Positions 32,533 through 40,496 of a DNA stretch of 40,496 nt are shown here, one piece after another; the first letter of the stretch is position 1, and each line of letters starts with the position of its first letter. The stretch is taken from positions 1 to 40,496 of the forward strand of contig CAMCMB010000068.1 in the NCBI GenBank assembly GCA_945875845.1. Reading direction: 5' to 3'. The translations under genes were made by a program, and so were the position numbers. The notes beneath the pieces are model-generated. The model was not told the DNA's origin. It did no database searches and worked only from the letters and a program-made list of their open reading frames with translations. Source of the DNA: Pirellula staleyi DSM 6068 (GTDB lineage: Bacteria; Planctomycetota; Planctomycetia; Pirellulales; Pirellulaceae).

Positions 32533-32819
32533 ATGCGAAGCTCACCTCCGAAACCCAAGAGGATCTTTTGCGAGGAATGGAATGGTTTGACAGGATTGCA
32601 TTTGGCCTCGGCGACCAATTTGAATCTGAATTTTTTAGTGCACTTGAGCGTATTAAACAGGATCCAAATCTATTCGCAGCCAACGATGCCGGTTACCGTC
32701 CATGCCGACTAAAGCGTTTTACTGCCGTGCTCTATTTTCGTATTGATGGTGATTTGATTATCGTCGTTGGACTTTTCACAAGCGGCGAGGACGAGACCAT
32801 GCTGCTAAGACGCGGATAA
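32529..32819 (+). CDS. ParE/RelE-type toxin, module 2
   Basis: A 96-residue toxin starting MNAKLTSETQEDLLRGMEWFDRIAFGLGDQFE. Typical ParE features are the EWFD helix, GLGDQFESEFFSALERIKQDP in the middle and the closing strands CRLKRFTAVLYFRIDGDLIIVVGLF. It is coupled to the antitoxin by a four-base overlap. It differs strongly from the module 1 toxin, so the two modules should not cross-neutralise easily. Confidence 0.88.
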   Translation: MNAKLTSETQEDLLRGMEWFDRIAFGLGDQFESEFFSALERIKQDPNLFAANDAGYRPCRLKRFTAVLYFRIDGDLIIVVGLFTSGEDETMLLRRG

Positions 32820-32921
32820 TCCTGGTTTCAGACGCGTGATACTTGACTTTGGCCTGGATTCCTCGATGTTTAACCCTTATCGAGGCGGAAACAGGTTGCG
32901 ATCACGACACAGGTTTAGTCA

Positions 32922-34202
32922 ATGAGTCTTTATTTTTCACGCGGTGGTAAAAATCTAACACTTGGAATGCAGGACTTCCTGGAAGCTATCTCGACCACGC
33001 TTGAAAAACTGCCGGCGGTCCGAAAGGTGCTTGCCGTACCTCCAGATCACACTCGGATGGACTCTCAGGCGGGTCCGATCATGCACGCCGCCTTGAAAGT
33101 GCTCGGAAAAAAACTGACCGATGTTATGCCGGCATTGGGAACGCATTCCGCCATGAACGAAGAAGAGCTGACCAAGATGTACGGCGACTTCCCTCGCGAT
33201 CTGATTCGAGTTCATCATTACCGAACCGATGTCGACACGTTGGGTTATGTGGAGTCTGACTTTGTGCGAGAGGTGACAGAAGGGTATTACGACAGACCTT
33301 GGCCCGCTCAGGTCAACAAAATGATTTCGCAAGGAGACCACGATCTGATCCTTTCGATCGGCCAAGTTGTCCCACACGAAGTCATTGGGATGGCGAATTA
33401 CACCAAGAACATTTTCGTTGGAACAGGGGGCAGCGACGGAATCGACGGCAGCCACTATCTGAGCGCGCTTTATGGGATGGAACGCGTGATGGGTCGTTGT
33501 GAAACACCCCTTCGCAAGATCCTCAATCGAGCTGCCGATTTGTTTTTGACTCATAGGCCTGTTGTTTACGTGCTAACGGTTGTCGAGTCGACACCCGACC
33601 AAGGTCCGGTTGTTCGTGGTCTCTACGTGGGCGATGATCACTCGGTCTTCACCACCGCGTGTGAACTCGCAGCTCAGGTCAATTGTTTTCGCATCCCAGA
33701 AGCTCCGAAGAAAATGGTCGTTTGGATGGATCCCAGCAAGTACAAAAAAACTTGGGTCGCGAACAAAGCTATCTATCGGACTCGAATGGCAATCGCAACG
33801 GGTGGCAAATTAGTGGTCATCGCTCCCGGCGTCGAAAAGTTTGGCGAACACGAAGATGTGGACAGCTTGATTCGCCGATACGGGTATCGAACAACGCCTC
33901 AGGTGATGGACCTTGTCGCCAAGAATCCTGATTTGGCCGCCAATCTATCGACTGCGGCGCACCTTATCCACGGCTCGACGGAAGGGCGATTTGAAGTCGA
34001 ATATTGCCCAGGCAAACTCACTCGCGAAGAGATCGAATCGGTAGGATATGGTTACGGAGAAAGCAAAACAGCCATTGCGGAGTATCGAATCGATGAGAGT
34101 CAAGATGGGTGGAACACGAGTCGAAGCGGCGAACGGTTCTATTTCATTCGCAACCCTGGACTAGGTCTTTGGATGGACGAACACCATCCGCACGCATTCT
34201 AA
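32922..34202 (+). CDS. LarA-like (nickel-pincer) lactate racemase family protein
   Basis: A 426-residue homologue of LarA, the lactate racemase that uses a covalently bound nickel-pincer nucleotide. Key residues align: D42 and R45 in PDHTR (LarA D72/R75), H75 in GTHSAM (LarA H108), H152 in VPHEVIG and K162 in NYTKNI, the latter ten apart as in LarA (H174/K184), and H178 in DGSHYL sixteen further on (LarA H200). So the cofactor-binding lysine and catalytic histidines are all present. Planctomycetes carry several LarA-family paralogues of unknown alpha-hydroxyacid specificity, so the substrate may not be lactate. The maturation enzymes LarB, LarC and LarE are not in this window. The stop is 11 bp before the kinase-phosphatase gene, so the pair is likely an operon. 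Confidence 0.87.
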   Translation: MSLYFSRGGKNLTLGMQDFLEAISTTLEKLPAVRKVLAVPPDHTRMDSQAGPIMHAALKVLGKKLTDVMPALGTHSAMNEEELTKMYGDFPRDLIRVHHYRTDVDTLGYVESDFVREVTEGYYDRPWPAQVNKMISQGDHDLILSIGQVVPHEVIGMANYTKNIFVGTGGSDGIDGSHYLSALYGMERVMGRCETPLRKILNRAADLFLTHRPVVYVLTVVESTPDQGPVVRGLYVGDDHSVFTTACELAAQVNCFRIPEAPKKMVVWMDPSKYKKTWVANKAIYRTRMAIATGGKLVVIAPGVEKFGEHEDVDSLIRRYGYRTTPQVMDLVAKNPDLAANLSTAAHLIHGSTEGRFEVEYCPGKLTREEIESVGYGYGESKTAIAEYRIDESQDGWNTSRSGERFYFIRNPGLGLWMDEHHPHAF

Positions 34203-34213
34203 CCAAGCACGAT

Positions 34214-35509
34214 ATGATTGAAGCCAAAAACACACAACGCGCCATCGTTCGCATCGACTACGACGGGCGAGTCCACAAACTATTCCAAGGCCCCAAGGCC
34301 CAGGAGAGATTTGACAACGAATGCAAAGTCTTGATCTATCTCGAAAATCGCAAATGTCCATTTGTCCCTCGCCTTTTGTCCGCAGACCCTAAGACGCTTG
34401 AGATCGTAACGAGCAATTGCGGGGCACGCGTGGAGCGTCTCAGCGATGAGAAAGTCAAGTCGATCTTTGGCGAGTTGGAAGCGTTTGGGGTTCGGCACGA
34501 TGACGCGTTTCTAAGGAATATTACGTACAGGGCGTCGGACGGACGCTTCTGCCTAATTGATTTCGAGTTCTCCACCATCTTGGCGAACTTGGCCAACGCG
34601 GAGACGGCCGAATCGACCGACACAACGCAGGTAGATGGAATCGCCACTGCCTCCAAGACTGCCAATCGACCGGTCGAAATACGGTGGTCGGCCATGACGC
34701 ATCCAGGCACTTTTCGCGCGAACAATGAGGACCGTTTTCTGGTCATGCTGGTCGATCAACGTGGCGTGCGGTACTTGGGCAAGGATGGAAAGGCGAATTC
34801 AGGAGACGCGGATATCTTGTTCGCGGTCGCTGACGGAATGGGGGGGGAACGTTCCGGAGAACTGGCAGGAAAAATCGCTCTCGACAACATCACCAAGATC
34901 CTACCCAGAGCCTATCTCCTTACCGACGAACACTTGGTCGAGTCGTCCTCCCAGATACTCAAAGGTCTCATCTCGGCGATTCACAACGAATTGGTGTTGC
35001 TCGGCCAATGGGATGCACAATGCACCAACATGGGCGCAACCTTGACCTTGGCTTGGATACATCGCAGCACCGTCATGTTCGCGCACATTGGCGATACTCG
35101 GCTTTACCATTTCCATACTGTTTCGGACAAATCGAACATGGGGCAGTCCTCGACTGAGATGTCCCAGTTGACGGACGACCATACTTACGTCGGTTGGCTG
35201 CGTCGAACGGGGAAACTCAACGAACGAGAAGCTCGTTTTCACCCGCGAAAGAATGTGCTCTCCAAAGCCTTGGGAGCAGGAAATCAATTTGTTGAGCCGC
35301 AATGCGGAATGTTCGAGTTGCAGCCTGGCGACAAATTGGTCTTGTGTACGGACGGAATCACCGATGGTCTCTGGGATCGGGCTGTACATGAGTTGGTCCT
35401 CAACCCGGAATCGTCCATGACCGAATTAACACCAGCTCAAAGGTTGGTCCTCTCGGCGGTCGCGGAATCCGGCAAGGACAATGCGACGGCGATTGTGATT
35501 GAAACGTGA
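34214..35509 (+). CDS. Fusion of a minimal protein-kinase-like domain and a PP2C phosphatase
   Basis: A 431-residue cytoplasmic protein with two opposed activities. Residues 1-120 look like a compact RIO/Bud32-type kinase: K22 in VHKLF, E36, the catalytic-loop pattern HDDAFLRN (95-102) and the metal motif DFE (116-118); no glycine-rich loop is obvious. Residues 155-431 form a PP2C-type serine/threonine phosphatase with NNEDRF (170-175), AVADGMGG (204-211), MGATLTLAW, HIGDTRLY, LTDDHT, CTDGITD and GKDNATA; all metal-binding Asp residues are present, so the phosphatase should be active. ATG 34214 follows the LarA stop by 11 bp; the frame from 34109 (GTG) would overlap larA and is rejected. The partner and substrate are unknown; autoregulation by the fused kinase is a natural guess. 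Confidence 0.82.
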   Translation: MIEAKNTQRAIVRIDYDGRVHKLFQGPKAQERFDNECKVLIYLENRKCPFVPRLLSADPKTLEIVTSNCGARVERLSDEKVKSIFGELEAFGVRHDDAFLRNITYRASDGRFCLIDFEFSTILANLANAETAESTDTTQVDGIATASKTANRPVEIRWSAMTHPGTFRANNEDRFLVMLVDQRGVRYLGKDGKANSGDADILFAVADGMGGERSGELAGKIALDNITKILPRAYLLTDEHLVESSSQILKGLISAIHNELVLLGQWDAQCTNMGATLTLAWIHRSTVMFAHIGDTRLYHFHTVSDKSNMGQSSTEMSQLTDDHTYVGWLRRTGKLNEREARFHPRKNVLSKALGAGNQFVEPQCGMFELQPGDKLVLCTDGITDGLWDRAVHELVLNPESSMTELTPAQRLVLSAVAESGKDNATAIVIET

Positions 35510-35607
35510 GAAATCACTTGTCTTTTTAGCGATTTACGCTAGTGTTGTCCCGTTGTTTCGTCTGCACATGCGACCCACGCCAAACTTCAGACGAAATGAG
35601 AATAATT

Positions 35608-35774
35608 TATTACGACTCAGCCGACAAAAGGTGCAGGCACGCTCCGCCGTGCCGTTCGCAGTCGAGCTATTGCCAGAATTCAATGTGGACGGCACATGGA
35701 ATGTGCCTACTACTTTGGTGGACGGCACATGGAATGTGCCTACTACTTTGACTTTTGTCCGCTGTGTCTATCAC
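35608..35774. mobile_element. MITE copy 2: 155-bp element, variant with internal 33-bp duplication
   Basis: The element spans 35614-35768. Its ends GACTCAGCCGACAAAAG and CTTTTGTCCGCTGTGTC each differ by one base from the perfect ends of copy 1. Flanks are TATTAC (35608-35613) and TATCAC (35769-35774), a one-mismatch six-base pair like TATTGC at copy 1. The body matches copy 1 except that the 33-bp block starting TGGACGGCACATGGAATGTG is present twice (starts 35686 and 35719), which exactly explains the 155 versus 122 bp lengths. It lies 104 bp after the kinase-phosphatase stop and 35 bp before the SHOCT gene start, and so may supply its promoter or leader. Confidence 0.85.
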
Positions 35775-35803
35775 ACAACCAACAAATCAACGCATAGGTT
35801 TTT

Positions 35804-36703
35804 ATGCCCGAATTGACTGAACAAGGACGCAGGATCGTGAATGACCTTGCCTCGCGACACGGATTTTCACCGGATGCGGTGCAGCACATGATCGTCGCGG
35901 TTCTCAACGGCAACGGATCGATGGCGCAGTTCAGCCACCCAGAATTTGCAGGTTCTGGACAATGGATGCAGGGTGGCATGATCATGATTGGCGACATGTT
36001 CAATAATTATCTCAAGGGCCGTATTGAATCGCTTTGTACGAACATTTCCAGCATCCTTCAACAAGAGGGACTGAGTTTGCAAAACGGAGGCTTTCAATCC
36101 CAAAGACAAAGTGGGAATGATTCGCAAGAGCAAACTGCAGGTGGTGTTCGAGGCAACTCAAGTCTTTTCGTTCCAGACCCTTCTCAAAATTGGTGGCCCA
36201 GGGAACTTGGCAACCCCAACGCGACCGGCAGCCAAAACCAAACGCAGTACGCTTACTTTGCAAACGCAGCCCGCCTAGCGGTCAAAACCGGCGCATCCGT
36301 GTGGGTCTATGACACCATGGATCATCAAATTGGCGGCTTTGCACAGCAACAAGGGAGTGGCGGCAGCATCACCTTTTCGAGCCAACACGGGACCGTCAAT
36401 CTCAGTTCGCTTCGAGTCGTAATACGGGACGGACAGCCCGTTGTGGCTGGTGCCCCAGTCGTACCTGTTAGTAACAGCCCGACGAACCCGGTCAATGAAC
36501 GCTTCGCAGGTCCGATGTCGTCGGAAAACATCAAACCTTCCTCGCTTGAACTGTTCCCAAGCGCTTTGTCCGAAACTGCAGTTGGAGCGAATGGACTGGA
36601 TATCTTGGTCGCCATCGAACGACTGGGCGAGTTGAAGAAAAAAGGGGTTCTCACGGACGAAGAGTTTTCGGAGAAGAAGAAAGAACTGTTGCTGCGTCTT
36701 TAG
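35804..36703 (+). CDS. SHOCT-domain protein of unknown function
   Basis: A 299-residue soluble protein. The last ~35 residues, DILVAIERLGELKKKGVLTDEEFSEKKKELL, form a clear SHOCT (short C-terminal) domain, thought to mediate oligomerisation. The N-terminal ~75 residues (LTEQGRRIVNDLASRHGFSPDAVQHM, then WMQGGMIMIGDMFNN) are helical and recur, in my recollection, in other planctomycete SHOCT proteins. The middle is Gln/Asn/Ser/Gly-rich and probably flexible (110-150), followed by a beta-rich stretch near 160-215. No signal peptide. Start ATG 35804 lies 35 bp after the MITE. A small hairpin CGACCGC-gatcactt-GCGGTCG follows the stop near 36713-36734 and may end the transcript. Confidence 0.72.
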   Translation: MPELTEQGRRIVNDLASRHGFSPDAVQHMIVAVLNGNGSMAQFSHPEFAGSGQWMQGGMIMIGDMFNNYLKGRIESLCTNISSILQQEGLSLQNGGFQSQRQSGNDSQEQTAGGVRGNSSLFVPDPSQNWWPRELGNPNATGSQNQTQYAYFANAARLAVKTGASVWVYDTMDHQIGGFAQQQGSGGSITFSSQHGTVNLSSLRVVIRDGQPVVAGAPVVPVSNSPTNPVNERFAGPMSSENIKPSSLELFPSALSETAVGANGLDILVAIERLGELKKKGVLTDEEFSEKKKELLLRL

Positions 36704-36969
36704 AACTTGCGACCGCGATCACTTGCGGTCGTCCCGAATCAAGTCACAAATGGACCGAACGATCCCTGCTTCCATTCTCTCGAGTCGCCTATTGTAGCTA
36801 AGTTTGACCGAAATAGTGGCGAGCGAGTGATTCCGGTATTGGCAATTCCTTACCCACAATGGGTCGTTCCTATTGGCTTTTCTGAAATTTCGCGATAATG
36901 TTTCGACTGGACTTGTCGGTCGCGTGCCGAATGGCCTTCAATTGCAATTGAAACAAGGAAGATGACAAC

Positions 36970-38673
36970 GTGAACGACGCAAGCGAATCTGGCGATCCAA
37001 GTTCCCATAAAAACTTCATCGAGGTGGAGGTGGAAAAAGATTTTGCCACCAAACCCGAACTCGCTGGTAGGCATGTGGTAACCCGTTTTCCGCCGGAACC
37101 CAACGGTTACCTCCATATCGGGCACGCCAAGAGCATTTGTCTTAATTTTGGATTGGCGAAAACCTACAGCGGAAAATGCAATTTGAGGTTCGACGATACG
37201 AACCCCACTAAAGAGAACGAAGAGTACGTCAACTCCATCAAGACGGACGTCCAATGGCTGGGCTTTCAATGGGATGAGCTATTCTATGCTTCCGATTACT
37301 TCGGCAGACTCTACGAATGGGCCTTGCAACTCATCCGTGAAGGACACGCCTTCGTTTGCGATTTGAATGCAGATCAGATGCGAGACTATCGAGGTACGTT
37401 GACTGAGCCTGGACGCAACAGCCCGTTTCGAGATCGTTCGGTCCAGGAGAATATGGATCTGTTCGAACGCATGAAGAATGGCGAGTTCGTGGATGGGGAG
37501 AGAACGCTTCGCGCGAAAATCGATATGGGCGCAGCCAACTTGAACCTTCGGGATCCCGTCTTGTATCGCATCATGCATGCTCATCATCATCGTACAGGCG
37601 ACGCTTGGTGTATCTATCCGATGTACGACTGGGCACATGGGCAAAGCGATTCTATCGAGGGTGTCACACATTCGATCTGTACGCTTGAATTCGAAAACCA
37701 TCGCCCTTTGTACGATTGGTTTTGCCGAACGCTACGCATCTATCACCCGAGACAAATGGAGTTCGCAAGAATGAACTTGTCCTATACGGTGATGAGTAAA
37801 CGCAAACTGCTTCAATTGGTCAACGAAAAACATGTGAGCGGCTGGGACGACCCACGCATGCCTACGATCAGCGGCTTGCGTCGGCGAGGATATACCCCAG
37901 AAAGCTTGCGATTGTTTTGCGACAAAATTGGAGTGGCTCGATTTAGCAGCACGATCGATGTCATTATTTTAGAAAGCAGCATACGAGAACACCTCAATGC
38001 GATCGCGCCTCGCTTTATGGCAGTACTCGATCCGATCAAAGTGGTACTCACGAATTACCCAACCGATCAGACCGAATGGATGGAAGCGGTCAACAATCCC
38101 GAAGATCCAAACGGAGGCTCTAGGCAGATCCCTTTTACTCGCGAGCTCTACATTGAACGCGATGATTTCATGGAAACGCCTCCATCGAAGTTCTTCCGGC
38201 TCAAGCCCAGCGGCGAGGTTCGGTTGCGTTACGGCTACATCATTCGTTGTGACGAAGTGGTTAAGGACTCCGCTGGCAACATCGTTCAGCTGAACTGCAC
38301 CTACGACCCTAGCACCAAAAGCGGTTCCCCCAGCGCCATCGAACGCAAAGTGAAAGGGACCATCCATTGGGTCTCCGCTAGCCAATCCTCCGAAGTCGAT
38401 GTTCGTCTTTACGATCGTCTGTTTATCAGCGAGACCCCAGACGAAGCACCGGAAGGGAAATCGTTTCTGGATAACATCAATCCCAATAGCGTTCGAGTCG
38501 TACGAGCCAGAGTTGAGCTCGAGCTTGCGAAACAGGCAGCCGGTGCGCGAGTCCAGTTCGAACGCAACGGATATTTTTGCGCGGACATCAAGGATTCGAT
38601 ACCAGGCGTACCGATCTTTAACCGAATCGTGACGTTGAAGGACACCTGGGCCAAAATCGCCAGCAAAGGCTAA
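36970..38673 (+). CDS. glnS: Glutaminyl-tRNA synthetase
   Basis: GlnS (567 aa) charges tRNA-Gln with glutamine. The class I motifs are the HIGH sequence in [16 protein letters not shown] (41-56) and the KMSKS equivalent VMSKRK near 275-280. [10 protein letters not shown] follows near the end of the catalytic domain, then the two beta-barrel anticodon-binding domains. [16 protein letters not shown] near 155-170 and the [20 protein letters not shown] stretch near 205-224 are typical of bacterial GlnS. The start is GTG at 36970, as the nearby ATG at 36962 is out of frame. An AAGGAAG stretch precedes it. Many bacteria lack GlnS and use GatCAB, so its presence is informative. It converges on the HNH gene with only three bases between stops. 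Confidence 0.95.
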   Translation: MNDASESGDPSSHKNFIEVEVEKDFATKPELAGRHVVTRFPPEPNGYLHIGHAKSICLNFGLAKTYSGKCNLRFDDTNPTKENEEYVNSIKTDVQWLGFQWDELFYASDYFGRLYEWALQLIREGHAFVCDLNADQMRDYRGTLTEPGRNSPFRDRSVQENMDLFERMKNGEFVDGERTLRAKIDMGAANLNLRDPVLYRIMHAHHHRTGDAWCIYPMYDWAHGQSDSIEGVTHSICTLEFENHRPLYDWFCRTLRIYHPRQMEFARMNLSYTVMSKRKLLQLVNEKHVSGWDDPRMPTISGLRRRGYTPESLRLFCDKIGVARFSSTIDVIILESSIREHLNAIAPRFMAVLDPIKVVLTNYPTDQTEWMEAVNNPEDPNGGSRQIPFTRELYIERDDFMETPPSKFFRLKPSGEVRLRYGYIIRCDEVVKDSAGNIVQLNCTYDPSTKSGSPSAIERKVKGTIHWVSASQSSEVDVRLYDRLFISETPDEAPEGKSFLDNINPNSVRVVRARVELELAKQAAGARVQFERNGYFCADIKDSIPGVPIFNRIVTLKDTWAKIASKG

Positions 38674-38676
38674 TTG

Positions 38677-39288
38677 TCAGCTCGCAGCACTCGTCAAAAA
38701 CGTTTTCCAGGATTCATAACGCGGGTCCTTTAGCGTTACCGCAATCCCAGGATTCGCATGGGGCCGAATCGGGGTTGTCAGCAGTTTCATGGACGCTTGA
38801 AGCGGAGTCCGCCCACCCTTTTTGCTGTTGCAATTGGTACATGAGCAAACCACATTCTCCCAAGTCGTTTTGCCACCTTGCGAACGCGGGACGACATGGT
38901 CCAAACTCAACTGACTCATCGGACGCGTTTGTGCACAATACTGACAGCGGTATCCGTCCCGCGCGAAGAGGGTCTTTCGATTAAACCGCACGGTTGACTT
39001 TGGGATGCGGTCGTACAAAACCAATCGCACAATGCGAGGCACCTGTAGTTCGCGGGTCGGTGTTCGCACGTAATCCTCGCCTCGCTGCTTTTCTAAGGCT
39101 TGCAACTCCGACAACTCACACCAGTTTTCGAAATCATAATTGGCATACCGGTCCTCCTCGATAACAATGACTTCTGCACAACCACGATAGAGAAGCGTCA
39201 TGGCCCGGCGGACGTCGACGACACGTACGGCCATGTAGAAGCGATTGAGTACCAAAACGCTACAATCTAACGCGGAGCTCTCGCTCAT
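38677..39288 (-). CDS. HNH endonuclease
   Basis: A 203-residue protein with a C-terminal HNH/McrA-like nuclease: CQYC (C115, C118), LDHVVPRSQGG with the catalytic D130-H131, WENVV with N145, and CTNCNSKKGGRTP (C150, C153), forming one Zn-bound beta-beta-alpha metal fold. The N-terminal half VLVLNRFYMAVRVVDVRRAM (12-31) is conserved in this subfamily and probably folds as an extra domain. Homologues are widespread and usually not linked to restriction or mobile elements, so the role may be housekeeping DNA repair or processing. An AGGAGT then AGG stretch precedes the ATG at 39288. It is convergent with glnS. Confidence 0.9.
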   Translation of the reverse strand: MSESSALDCSVLVLNRFYMAVRVVDVRRAMTLLYRGCAEVIVIEEDRYANYDFENWCELSELQALEKQRGEDYVRTPTRELQVPRIVRLVLYDRIPKSTVRFNRKTLFARDGYRCQYCAQTRPMSQLSLDHVVPRSQGGKTTWENVVCSCTNCNSKKGGRTPLQASMKLLTTPIRPHANPGIAVTLKDPRYESWKTFLTSAAS

Positions 39289-39550
39289 CCTAAAACTCCT
39301 CCGGCTGGGTGATCGATCAAAATCGGAAACACTGAAGGTTATTTGACTTCAACAGCATAACCAATTTTGCGCAGGCTCGCCAATATCTGCCAAAGATCTT
39401 CCCAATTCCAAAGACTGCCAGCAATTCAACGAACTTGGAGAAACGATTGTCTCAATTGCTTCGCATTCCGCGGCAAAAAAGTTGAGACCACGGTTTCACC
39501 TCTTCGCGATCTCGACCAAAAGACACAGCCAAATCGACGAAAGTTCACTT

Positions 39551-40084
39551 TTGAATACCTTGATTGCTAGCTTAGTAACTCTCCTTGCTCCCCTGTTGTG
39601 GGTAGGAACTTTGCTGGGCCTGCCCGGAAACTGGGGGCTGGTTGTCGTTGCTGGACTTTTGGCCTATTTTGCGCCGGAATCCATGCGTGTAGGCATCCAT
39701 CTGCCGACGATGGTGACGCTTTTAACGATGGCAATTGCAGGCGAAGTTGTCGAATTCGTGGCTGGCGCAGCGGGTGTCAATCAGCTAGGCGGATCGAGAC
39801 GGGGAACACTCCTGGCTGTGGTTGGATCCATCGTAGGGGCTATTGCGGGAATGTTCGTCGGGGTCCCTATACCCATTGTGGGTAGCCTGATTGCTGCTGT
39901 CGTCTTTGGGGGAATGGGAGCGTTCGGGGGTGCCGTCGCGGGAGAACGTTGGGCGGGTAAAGAATGGGACGTAAGTATCCGAATTGGCTGGGGCGCACTC
40001 TGGGGTAAATTGCTTGGGACACTTCTCAAAACGATCTGCGGGACTGCAATGATGGTGCTGTTGCTTTACGCAGTTTGGATGTAG
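39551..40084 (+). CDS. DUF456 family membrane protein
   Basis: A small, very hydrophobic, Gly/Ala-rich integral membrane protein of about 177 residues with four to five membrane segments and the DUF456 features LLGLPGNWGLVVVAGLLAYF, an EVVEFVAGAAG helix and repeated G-rich helices (GAIAGMFVG, FGGMGAFGGAVAGE). Function is unknown. The start is uncertain: no ATG is suitably placed; TTG 39551 sits right before the first hydrophobic segment and is preferred, while the open frame extends upstream to TTG 39482 with residues that look non-family. It is followed by the repeat-rich right end of the window. Confidence 0.75.
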   Translation: MNTLIASLVTLLAPLLWVGTLLGLPGNWGLVVVAGLLAYFAPESMRVGIHLPTMVTLLTMAIAGEVVEFVAGAAGVNQLGGSRRGTLLAVVGSIVGAIAGMFVGVPIPIVGSLIAAVVFGGMGAFGGAVAGERWAGKEWDVSIRIGWGALWGKLLGTLLKTICGTAMMVLLLYAVWM

Positions 40085-40496
40085 AGATCGGACAATTTGT
40101 CGCGAAAAAATGTAAGCAGACTAGGCAGTTAAGCAGACTAGGCAGTACGGACATAAAACCAGGAACGCTCAGAATAGGCAGAACTTTGCAAGACTCCGGA
40201 ATTCCTTACGCCATGTGCGGAGCCAACAAGCTGACCAAACTCGCTGTCCAACGACACAAGGTCGTTGGGGCAGTGACCGCTCACTGCGCTTGCGGTCGTT
40301 GGGGGCGGGGAACGCTCGCTGCGTTTGCGTTGAATGTATACAGCACTACTGAGCCAGCGGCGAAGCAGGCTGGTTTTGCCCCTCATGACCTTGTGTCATG
40401 AGAAGCAAAGTTTGGTCGGCTAACAATCAATCGCCGTCAGGCGTTTTGAGCCCCCTCATGACCTTGTGTCATGGGTCGCTGAAGTTTCTAACGTCG
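40085..40496. other. Gene-free right end with short tandem and palindromic repeats
   Basis: Nothing that looks like a gene was found. A 17-bp unit AAGCAGACTAGGCAGTT occurs twice in tandem (40114-40130, 40131-40146). Hairpins GACCGC-tcactgcgctt-GCGGTC (around 40277-40299) and two CTCATGAC-cttgt-GTCATGAG/GG copies (40382-40402 and 40455-40475) follow. The two CATGACCTTGTGTCATG copies are 73 bp apart. Confidence 0.65.
40382..40475. repeat. Two copies of a CTCATGACCTTGTGTCATG hairpin
   Basis: Copy one (40382-40402) is a perfect 8-bp stem with a CTTGT loop. Copy two (40455-40475) has the same loop and a 7-bp stem with a changed last base. They lie in the non-coding right end. Confidence 0.7.

Noticed and set aside
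36850-37269. Minus-strand open frame upstream of and inside glnS
   Set aside because: Antisense to the start of glnS; no family resemblance.
40075-40401. Open frames in the right-end repeats on both strands
   Set aside because: They are made largely of tandem and palindromic repeats and overlap the end of the DUF456 gene in another frame.

Overview
The window reads as a chromosomal segment of a planctomycete, most likely of the Pirellulales (Rhodopirellula-like) group. This is inferred from gene families I recognise as typical of that phylum: large PQQ-type beta-propeller proteins fused to methyltransferase-like and LamG-like parts, an exported family with an ACNVPVFRYALERW-like motif, a small 'calmodulin-binding-like' exported Tyr-rich protein, a LarA homologue, a RAYT-type transposase start, and many short palindromic repeats between genes. 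GC is moderate, coding density is ordinary, and no rRNA, tRNA or CRISPR array was recognised.

Layout. 1-460: start of a RAYT-like transposase running off the left edge, plus a tandem palindromic repeat. 461-2592: dehydrogenase and MFS transporter, overlapping. 2765-5674: tilS and a divergent acetate-type sodium symporter. 6017-17407: a long minus-strand series. Read in the direction of transcription it holds a CehA/PHP-like exported protein, a PQQ propeller protein, a 122-bp MITE, a 1306-residue composite PQQ protein, an exported ACNVPVFRYALERW-family protein, a substrate-binding protein with two ModA-like domains, a ModB-like permease and a ModC-like ATPase. The last five genes are so closely spaced that they are probably one operon for oxyanion (molybdate/tungstate-type) uptake with planctomycete-specific exported partners. 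17773-20069: YbhN-like flippase and metK, separated by a clear terminator. 20157-23710: decayed monooxygenase fragment, isoprenylcysteine-methyltransferase-like protein, two small proteins and a degenerate sigma-54-activator-like regulator. 23792-24930: hot-dog thioesterase overlapping a CoiA-like nuclease-fold gene. 25052-29920: ppdK and a single-pass membrane protein of unknown function.

29921-32921 is an accessory island: a nested palindrome, a gene-poor stretch with iteron-like repeats, one orphan small gene, and two tandem toxin-antitoxin modules (Unstab_antitox/ParE type). Each module is preceded by a copy of the same ~117-bp repeat. 32922-40084 returns to core-like genes: LarA homologue, a kinase/PP2C fusion protein, a second MITE copy, a SHOCT-domain protein, glnS, an HNH nuclease and a DUF456 membrane protein. 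The right end (40085-40496) holds only short repeats.

Most notable for follow-up: a two-copy MITE family with matched 17-bp inverted ends and apparent 6-bp target duplications; a kinase-phosphatase fusion next to larA; the tandem-ModA transporter operon; toxin-antitoxin modules whose upstream repeats are far better conserved than the genes; and an AAA+/Fis regulator that has lost the sigma-54 contact loop and the Walker B glutamate.
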